From: Cytophagaceae bacterium
Lineage (GTDB): Bacteria > Bacteroidota > Bacteroidia > Cytophagales > Flexibacteraceae
DNA: 11,409 nt
Direction of reading: 5' to 3'
Assembly: GCA_947464365.1 (NCBI GenBank)
Contig: CANHWS010000094.1
Location: forward strand, 1-11,409
Shown here: piece after piece, positions 7,788 to 11,409 of the stretch
Numbering within the stretch: the stretch's first letter is position 1
How the letters are laid out: each line of letters starts with the position of its first letter
Translations under genes and position numbers: made by a program
Notes under the pieces: model-generated
Told to the model about the DNA's origin: nothing
The model's input: only the letters and a program-made list of their open reading frames with translations
Database searches by the model: none

Positions 7788-8161
7788 TGGTTACAAGTAC
7801 TAAGGATTTTGAGATGTGATGTAAGCAGTAAAATGGCTCCAAAGTAGCCAAGCCATGACATTTGCAAGGCCGTAAAGTCTAGCACTAGCTCTGCACTGAT
7901 CAATAGAGTACCTAATAGCAGCAGTAGTGCTTTGGGGCTACTTAGGCCTAGCGTTCTGATCGACAACTGGGTAACAGTGACCGATAGCAATACAAAAAAG
8001 AACTGTAATAGGTGATCAACAAATGGGGATAGCAGGGCAGGGATGGCTATCATCAGGATAGGGGCGCCTAAGCAATGCACTAAACAAATACAGGAGACCA
8101 AAGCACCAGCTCGGTTGAGGCGTATCCAGCTTTTGTTTGTAGTGAAGTTGTGCGGTTGCAT
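7754..8161 (-). CDS. MerC domain membrane protein
   Basis: A 135-residue inner-membrane protein of the MerC family, first known as mercury transporters but widespread in Bacteroidota without mer operons. LNRAGALVSCICLVHCLGAP (residues 15-34) is the family signature, with Cys24, Cys26, His29 and Cys30 at the start of the first membrane segment. Hydrophobic segments follow at about 32-47, 51-66, 77-94 and 103-118. The tail carries a second cysteine pair, C123-N-Q-C126. No merR, merA or merT is nearby. Instead the downstream partner is a G3E GTPase in a 34-base overlap, and the promoter is covered by a perfect palindrome, so a role in uptake or handling of a nutrient metal such as zinc is more likely than mercury resistance. 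The ATG at 8161 lies only five bases after the -7 box, suggesting a leaderless mRNA. Transport and metal are inferred. Confidence 0.85.
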   Translation of the reverse strand: MQPHNFTTNKSWIRLNRAGALVSCICLVHCLGAPILMIAIPALLSPFVDHLLQFFFVLLSVTVTQLSIRTLGLSSPKALLLLLGTLLISAELVLDFTALQMSWLGYFGAILLLTSHLKILSTCNQCNPKTPKKFL

Positions 8162-8165
8162 GGCG

Positions 8166-8195
8166 CAAAGGTAAGCTAAATTTGGCTAGTTGCAA
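8166..8195 (-). promoter_or_regulatory. Bacteroidota-type promoter of the merC-GTPase operon
   Basis: On the - strand, TTG (8195-8193), a 19-base spacer and TACCTTTG (8173-8166) give a full match to the TTG / TAnnTTTG consensus. The box is five bases from the merC-like ATG at 8161. It is the best promoter in the window, and its -33 element lies inside the palindrome at 8186-8210. Confidence 0.75.
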
Positions 8196-8210
8196 CATTG
8201 TTGCAACTAG
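8186..8210. promoter_or_regulatory. perfect palindrome, probable metal-repressor (Zur/Fur-like) operator
   Basis: CTAGTTGCAAC (8186-8196) and GTTGCAACTAG (8200-8210) are perfect reverse complements around a 3-base centre (ATT on +). The site covers the -33 element of the merC-GTPase promoter, the right place for a repressor. The size and symmetry fit a dimeric winged-helix regulator of the Fur family, and the regulated genes suggest Zur, but I cannot confirm that regulator's motif. On + the palindrome is followed by A and seven T, so as RNA it would also look like an intrinsic terminator; no + strand gene precedes it. Confidence 0.65.
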
Positions 8211-8212
8211 AT

Positions 8213-8472
8213 TTTTTTGTAGTGACCTATCGTGACCGCTTCTTATGTTGGGTTGATTCAACCAGCTACCATCGGCTTCCAAATGAGCTGTATGTGGAAG
8301 GCCCCGAGATTGTAAACGTTAGCACCCCTGGTGCCAACTCCAGCATTGCCCGCTGATGGCATGAAGTATCCGGCAGGTTTTGTTTTGGAAGTGGAGTGTC
8401 TTAACTTGCCTGCCGTGATGCAGACCAACACACCATATCGCTGCTGCTGGAACGACAGTTGCCGTAGAAACC
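8213..8472 (+). repeat. junction repeat copy 1 (decayed RHS-associated DNA before lipoprotein 1)
   Basis: This stretch, the gap between the merC promoter region and the first lipoprotein gene, is homologous to 8920-9184, 9632-9901 and 10349-10600. Shared landmarks are a CGCTTCT...TGGGT block (about 8237), GGCCCCGAGATTGTAA (8300), a TCCAGCATT-like block (8339) and GGTTTTGTTTTGGAA followed by the ACCATATCGCTGC block (8376-8445). Several frames are open in pieces (for example LPNELYVEGPEIV then a stop near 8353; GFVLEVEC further on), but no single frame spans it, so it is read as a relic. Its left edge is vague and begins right after the operator. Confidence 0.6.
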
Positions 8473-8919
8473 ATGAAAAAAATAAAAACGCTCGTTTTAT
8501 TTTGTGTCCTCTCACTAACCTTCTTTGGTTGCGGAGGTACAATAGGTAATGTCAAAAAGTATTCTTTCTGCCACCTATCTAAGGTTGGTTTTCGAGGTAA
8601 GATCCTCCAACTGGCAACAGAAAGTCACTTTATTACCCCTAAGAATTCCAAATATGGTACTGCAGGGTATTTGATTTCCAAAGTTGACAGCAATGAATTT
8701 TTTATCTATATTGGTGGTGAGGATAGTTTGCTATTTGATTGCAAACTAAATAGAGATTACTTGAAGTGTGCTAATATTGTTGTTGTAGGCATAAGGATGA
8801 AGAGCGACCCTAGGATAATGCTAGATGATGAAATCCCTTGGCTTGATAAAAGAAGATACATCAATGAGTTCGAACGAGTTTTTATTAGCAAGGTAGAAGC
8901 GCTGGAAAGCGATCTGTAA
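8473..8919 (+). CDS. hypothetical lipoprotein, array paralogue 1
   Basis: 148 residues, family not recognised. The N-terminus has two lysines, a hydrophobic core (TLVLFCVLSLTFF) and the lipobox F-F-G-C with Cys20, so it should be lipid-anchored after signal peptidase II cleavage. The mature part is short and strand-rich: VGFRGKILQLA (38-48), a variable stretch (about 49-80), IYIGGEDSLLFDC (78-90), CANIVVVGIR (98-107) and a nearly invariant tail IPWLDKRRYINEFERVF. Three further cysteines (33, 90, 98) are conserved in all copies. The G-K-I ... FDC ... VVVGIR layout is loosely like small OB-fold (tRNA_anti-like) lipoproteins of Bacteroidota, but this is a weak impression. It is the first of three tandem copies, each preceded by the same junction repeat. 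Immunity to an RHS tip toxin is possible from context only. Confidence 0.75.
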   Translation: MKKIKTLVLFCVLSLTFFGCGGTIGNVKKYSFCHLSKVGFRGKILQLATESHFITPKNSKYGTAGYLISKVDSNEFFIYIGGEDSLLFDCKLNRDYLKCANIVVVGIRMKSDPRIMLDDEIPWLDKRRYINEFERVFISKVEALESDL

Positions 8920-9184
8920 AATGGTAGTTGGGCAAGTTACGCTTAACGCTTCTGGTGCTGGGTGGATGTGACTGGCCGCCACTACCACCTAAGCTAGAAA
9001 TTTTGCGACGGCGATGCTGAGAATGTAACCATTAGCACCCTAGGGCCAACTCCACCATTGCCCGCAAATGGCATGATGTATCTGAAGGGTTTTGTTTTGG
9101 AAGAGGAGTGCACTATCTTGCCTGGCGTGATGCTTAACAACAAACCATATCGCTGCTTCTGGAACGACAGTTGCCATAGAAACC
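8920..9184 (+). repeat. junction repeat copy 2
   Basis: Begins directly after the stop of lipoprotein 1 and ends at the ATG of lipoprotein 2. It matches copies 3 and 4 along its whole length and copy 1 apart from the left edge. It contains a 16-codon reading frame (MVVGQVTLNASGAGWM) starting two bases after the preceding stop codon, and further on an open stretch GFVLEEECTILPGVM followed by YRCFWND, the counterpart of FVLEEECSILPFVM and YRYLYNG in the RHS fragment downstream. The other parts have stops in every frame. Confidence 0.65.
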
Positions 9185-9631
9185 ATGAAAAGAATGAAAA
9201 CGCTCGTTTTATATTGTTTACTTGTACTAACCCTCTTTGGTTGCGGAGGTACAATAGGGCATGTTAAAAACTATACCTTCTGCAACTTATCTAAGGTGGG
9301 TTTTCGAGGTAAGATCCTCCAATTGGCTACAAAAAACCACTTTATTACCCCTGATAATTCTAAATATGGAACTGCGGGGTATTTAGTTTCCAAAGAGGAC
9401 AGCAATAACTTTTTTGTCTATATTGGTGGTGAGGACAGTTTACTATTTGATTGCGAATTAAATAAGGATTACTTGGAGTGTGCTAATATTGTTGTTGTAG
9501 GCATAAGGGTGAAGAGTGACCCCTGGATAATGCTGGATAAAGAAATTCCTTGGCTTGATAAACGAAGATACATCAATGAGTTTGAGCGCGTTTTTATTAG
9601 CAAAGTAGAAGCACTGGAAAGCGATCTGTAA
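9185..9631 (+). CDS. hypothetical lipoprotein, array paralogue 2
   Basis: 148 residues, the same length and layout as the copies on either side, with no gaps. The signal peptide (KTLVLYCLLVLTLFGC, Cys20) and lipobox L-F-G-C are intact. By hand count about 23 of 148 residues differ from copy 1. Most changes fall in the signal peptide and residues 26-118 (for example Lys29 to Asn, Glu51 to Lys, Val71 to Glu, Lys91 to Glu, Asp118 to Lys), while the last 30 residues are identical. Many changes alter charge, so the middle of the surface differs between copies. Reading frames and cysteines are preserved, which argues that the copy is still under selection. Function unknown; it probably has the same type of role as its neighbours. 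Confidence 0.75.
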   Translation: MKRMKTLVLYCLLVLTLFGCGGTIGHVKNYTFCNLSKVGFRGKILQLATKNHFITPDNSKYGTAGYLVSKEDSNNFFVYIGGEDSLLFDCELNKDYLECANIVVVGIRVKSDPWIMLDKEIPWLDKRRYINEFERVFISKVEALESDL

Positions 9632-9901
9632 AATGGAGGTAGGTCAAGTTACAACTACCGCTTCTGGTACTGGGTGGGTATGACTGGCCACAATCGCCTA
9701 ACACGTAAGCTGGAAGGTGTGCGACTATGGCCCCGAGATTGTAACCGTTAGTACCCCCGGCACCGACTCCAGCATTACCCGCACATGGCATAAAGTAGCT
9801 GAAGGGTTTTGTTTTGGAGGAGGAGTGCACTATCTTGCCTTTCGTGATGCAGATCATCACACTATATCGCTGCTGCTGGAACGACAGTTGCCATAGAAAC
9901 C
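9632..9901 (+). repeat. junction repeat copy 3
   Basis: Begins directly after the stop of lipoprotein 2 and ends at the ATG of lipoprotein 3. It is nearly the same length as copy 2 and is closest to copy 4 (both carry AAGCTGGAAGGTGTGCGAC and then the CTATGGCCCCGAGATTGTAA block). The 16-codon frame after the previous stop is kept (MEVGQVTTTASGTGWV). An open stretch GFVLEEECTILPFVM then YRCCWNDSC runs towards and overlaps the lipoprotein start in another frame. Confidence 0.65.
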
Positions 9902-10348
9902 ATGAAAAAAATGATAACGCTCGTTTTATTTTGTTTACTTTCACTAACCTTCTTTGGTTGCGGTGGGACAATAGGTCATGTTAAAAGGTATACCTTCTGC
10001 CACTTATCTAAGGTGGGTTTTCGAGGTAAGATTGTCCAACTGGTAACAAAAAACCACTATGTTTCGCCTGAAAATTCCAAATATGCAATTGCTGGGAATT
10101 TAATTTCAAAAGCTGACAGCAATGAAATTTTGATCTATATTGGTGGTGAGGATAGTTTACTATTTGATTGCGTATTAAATGAAGATTACTTGAAGTGTGC
10201 TAATATTGTTGTTATAGGCATAAGGGTTAAGAGTGACCCTAGGATAATGCTAGATGATGAAATCCCTTGGCTTGATAAAAGAAGATACATCAATGAGTTC
10301 GAGCGCGTTTTTGTTAGCAATGTAGAAGCGCTGGAAAGCGATCTGTAA
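9902..10348 (+). CDS. hypothetical lipoprotein, array paralogue 3
   Basis: 148 residues, the third tandem copy, with the lipobox F-F-G-C at Cys20 and the three extra cysteines (33, 90, 98) kept. It differs from copy 1 at roughly 26 positions by hand count, mainly in residues 46-78 (IVQLVTKNHYVSPEN, AIAGN, EILIY). This part is more divergent here than between copies 1 and 2, while the tail IPWLDKRRYINEFERVF is unchanged. It is the last lipoprotein before the RHS core fragment and is followed directly by junction copy 4. If the lipoproteins are immunity factors this is the copy nearest a toxin-like tip, but it lies upstream of it, whereas immunity genes normally lie downstream. Function unknown. 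Confidence 0.75.
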   Translation: MKKMITLVLFCLLSLTFFGCGGTIGHVKRYTFCHLSKVGFRGKIVQLVTKNHYVSPENSKYAIAGNLISKADSNEILIYIGGEDSLLFDCVLNEDYLKCANIVVIGIRVKSDPRIMLDDEIPWLDKRRYINEFERVFVSNVEALESDL

Positions 10349-10600
10349 AATGGCAGTAGGGCAAGTTACTCCAACCGCTTCTGGTGCTGAGTGGATGTGA
10401 CGGGCCACTATCGCTTACCGAGTAAGCTGGAAGGTGTGCGACTATGGCCCCGAGATTGTAACCAATAGCGCCCCTGGCACATACTCCAGTTTTGCCTGAG
10501 CAAATGGCATGAGGCATCTGGATGGTTTTGTTTTGGAGGAGGAGTGCAGTATATTGCCTTTCGTTATGCAGACCATCACACTATATCGCTATCTCTATAA
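10349..10600 (+). repeat. junction repeat copy 4, leading into the RHS core fragment
   Basis: The same junction DNA follows lipoprotein 3, again with a 16-codon frame (MAVGQVTPTASGAEWM) two bases after its stop. Similarity to copies 1-3 runs through the GGTTTTGTTTTGGAGGAGGAG block and the ACTATATCGCT block (about 10580-10590), then fades over the next 15-20 bases. Beyond that point copies 1-3 lead to a lipoprotein ATG and this copy leads to the RHS sequence YNGKEY. The breakpoint is thus the conserved RHS core motif itself. From 10509 on the repeat is also part of the RHS fragment's reading frame. Confidence 0.65.
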
Positions 10601-11063
10601 CGGCAAGGAATACCTGAGCTGGTTTGGGTCTGGGGAGTATGATTATGGCTCAAGGCTGTATCATGGTGGTGTTGGACGGTGGATAAGTGTTGAACGGTTG
10701 ATGGCGAAGTATCCAGTACAAAATCATCATGGCATTGTTGGTCATAGTTCGATTCCATTTAGGGAAATTGATGGTAATTTCTATTTTGTGGTTATAAATT
10801 ACCAAAAACCGGTTATAATAATCTCTGCTACCTGTAATGTTAGAAGGGGCTATAGCAAATGTTTAGAATTATTACAGTCTGCTTTTGCGGCATTCAGTAA
10901 TAAATTACGAAGGTGTATTTATCTGTTAACTGGTCAAAAGGTAATAGGCAAAAAAATAATTGTAAATTTTGGTCTCATGGTAAACAATGCCAATATGCTT
11001 CATGATTTGTTAATAAAAATTACGCTATTGGCTTTATTTTATTCATTTAAAATCATTAGTTAA
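10509..11063 (+). CDS. RHS core fragment with unique C-terminal tip (orphan polymorphic-toxin cassette)
   Basis: 184 residues. Residues 26-89 are the RHS repeat-associated core: YRYLYNGKEY, then GEYDYGSRLYHGGVGRWISV and LMAKYP, closing with SIPFREIDGN, the Bacteroidota form of the core-tip junction. In complete RHS proteins this segment sits at the end of a shell of more than a thousand residues and is followed by a variable toxic tip. Residues 90-184 are such a tip, very AT-rich and not recognised; no catalytic motif is clear, and the last 20 residues are hydrophobic. The first 25 residues come from the junction repeat. Since the RHS shell is missing and the upstream repeat is full of stops, this is an orphan cassette, perhaps silent or a donor for recombination into a parent gene elsewhere. 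The ATG at 10509 is simply the first in frame; no promoter is evident. Confidence 0.6.
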   Translation: MRHLDGFVLEEECSILPFVMQTITLYRYLYNGKEYLSWFGSGEYDYGSRLYHGGVGRWISVERLMAKYPVQNHHGIVGHSSIPFREIDGNFYFVVINYQKPVIIISATCNVRRGYSKCLELLQSAFAAFSNKLRRCIYLLTGQKVIGKKIIVNFGLMVNNANMLHDLLIKITLLALFYSFKIIS

Positions 11064-11087
11064 ATCTTAATTTTTCTCAATACAAAC

Positions 11088-11399
11088 TTGGAAACTCCCT
11101 CTTTTGAATATTATCTGCTTTTGGCTATAGATACCATCCCTAAGGTGGATGCGAATGAAAGCGCATCTTCGATCTATTATTATCAAGTCGATGTATTAAA
11201 AATTTTATTAATCGTTTATGAAAAAAGAAATTTACTTTGGACCTTAAGTAGTTCTGAGATTACAGACTTCAATAAATGCTGTATATACATCGTAAGAAAT
11301 CATGAGTCATCAATACTCGAAGAGGCGTTTGCATATATCAATAATGAAATTGCAAAACATTTTCCCATCATTAATACAGTGTATAATCCATATAAGTAG
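11088..11399 (+). CDS. small hypothetical protein after the RHS tip, candidate immunity protein
   Basis: Up to 103 residues, starting at TTG 11088, 24 bases after the stop of the RHS tip fragment and in the same frame as it. No ATG exists near the front, so the start is uncertain, and the ORF could instead be the continuation of the tip interrupted by the TAA at 11061. It looks like a folded, mostly helical soluble protein with moderately acidic character (SSSEITDFNKCC, SILEEAFAYINNEIAKHF) and no signal peptide or membrane segment. Base composition is as AT-rich as the tip, unlike the upstream housekeeping genes, so tip and ORF probably arrived together. Position directly downstream of a tip is the usual place of an immunity gene; family not recognised, function inferred. 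Confidence 0.45.
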   Translation: METPSFEYYLLLAIDTIPKVDANESASSIYYYQVDVLKILLIVYEKRNLLWTLSSSEITDFNKCCIYIVRNHESSILEEAFAYINNEIAKHFPIINTVYNPYK

Positions 11400-11409
11400 C
11401 AGGTGCTAA

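Noticed and set aside
7754..8161. Mercury-resistance (mer) operon
   Set aside because: Only a MerC-domain protein is present; no merR, merA, merT or merP, and the partner is a G3E GTPase.
8186..8218. Palindrome plus T7 read as an intrinsic terminator on the + strand
   Set aside because: No + strand gene ends here; the position over the merC promoter makes the operator reading better. Kept as an alternative in the operator entry.
8258..8542. Antisense reading frames across the junctions (also 8994-9254, 9597-9971 and 10314-10517) with similar products such as GNAGVGTRG and YNLGA
   Set aside because: They resemble each other only because the underlying DNA is repeated. They overlap the lipoprotein starts in antisense, have different ends in each copy and no promoter or recognisable domain.
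8331..8549. Plus-strand frames through the junction into the lipoprotein start (also 9058-9267) giving FVLEEEC...YRCCWND
   Set aside because: They are relics of the RHS-side frame that run out of phase into the lipoprotein genes; described as part of the junction repeats and not as genes.

Overview
The window looks like chromosomal DNA of a member of the Bacteroidota. Three promoter-like sites carry the Bacteroidota sigma-70 -7 box (TAnnTTTG) in the form TACCTTTG or TACCTTCG, and purine-rich Shine-Dalgarno sequences are largely absent before start codons. The protein families also fit: lipobox-bearing prolyl oligopeptidase, MerC plus G3E GTPase pair, and RHS core with a Bacteroidota-style junction. 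No tRNA, rRNA, CRISPR array or insertion sequence was recognised.

Positions 1-8161 are an ordinary, densely packed housekeeping and metabolic segment of intermediate base composition. In order they hold the 3' part of tilS (tRNA-Ile lysidine synthase, cut by the window edge), a NifU-domain Fe-S carrier and a RimJ/RimL-type acetyltransferase, all on +. A convergent YdfG-like short-chain dehydrogenase on - follows. Next come a nuoA gene on + standing apart from any other complex I gene, a lipoprotein prolyl oligopeptidase on -, and a gamma-class carbonic-anhydrase-family protein on +. The segment ends with a two-gene - strand operon, merC-like then a G3E (CobW/ZNG-type) GTPase. The last two overlap by 34 bases. 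Their promoter is covered by a perfect 11-bp-arm palindrome, which is most simply read as a metal-responsive (Zur/Fur-like) operator. An A7 run in the overlap could in principle allow a -1 frameshift that fuses the membrane protein to the GTPase.

Positions 8211-11409 are different: more AT-rich, repetitive and probably acquired. A unit of about 715 bp is tandemly repeated. Each unit has about 250-270 bp of decayed, RHS-associated junction DNA followed by an intact 148-residue lipoprotein gene. Three lipoprotein paralogues (roughly 80-85 % identical by hand count) lie head to tail. A fourth junction copy leads instead into a short RHS core fragment with a unique, very AT-rich C-terminal tip, followed by a small ORF. 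This resembles an orphan polymorphic-toxin tip/immunity array without its full-length RHS parent. The role of the lipoproteins is not known; immunity is an inference from context only.
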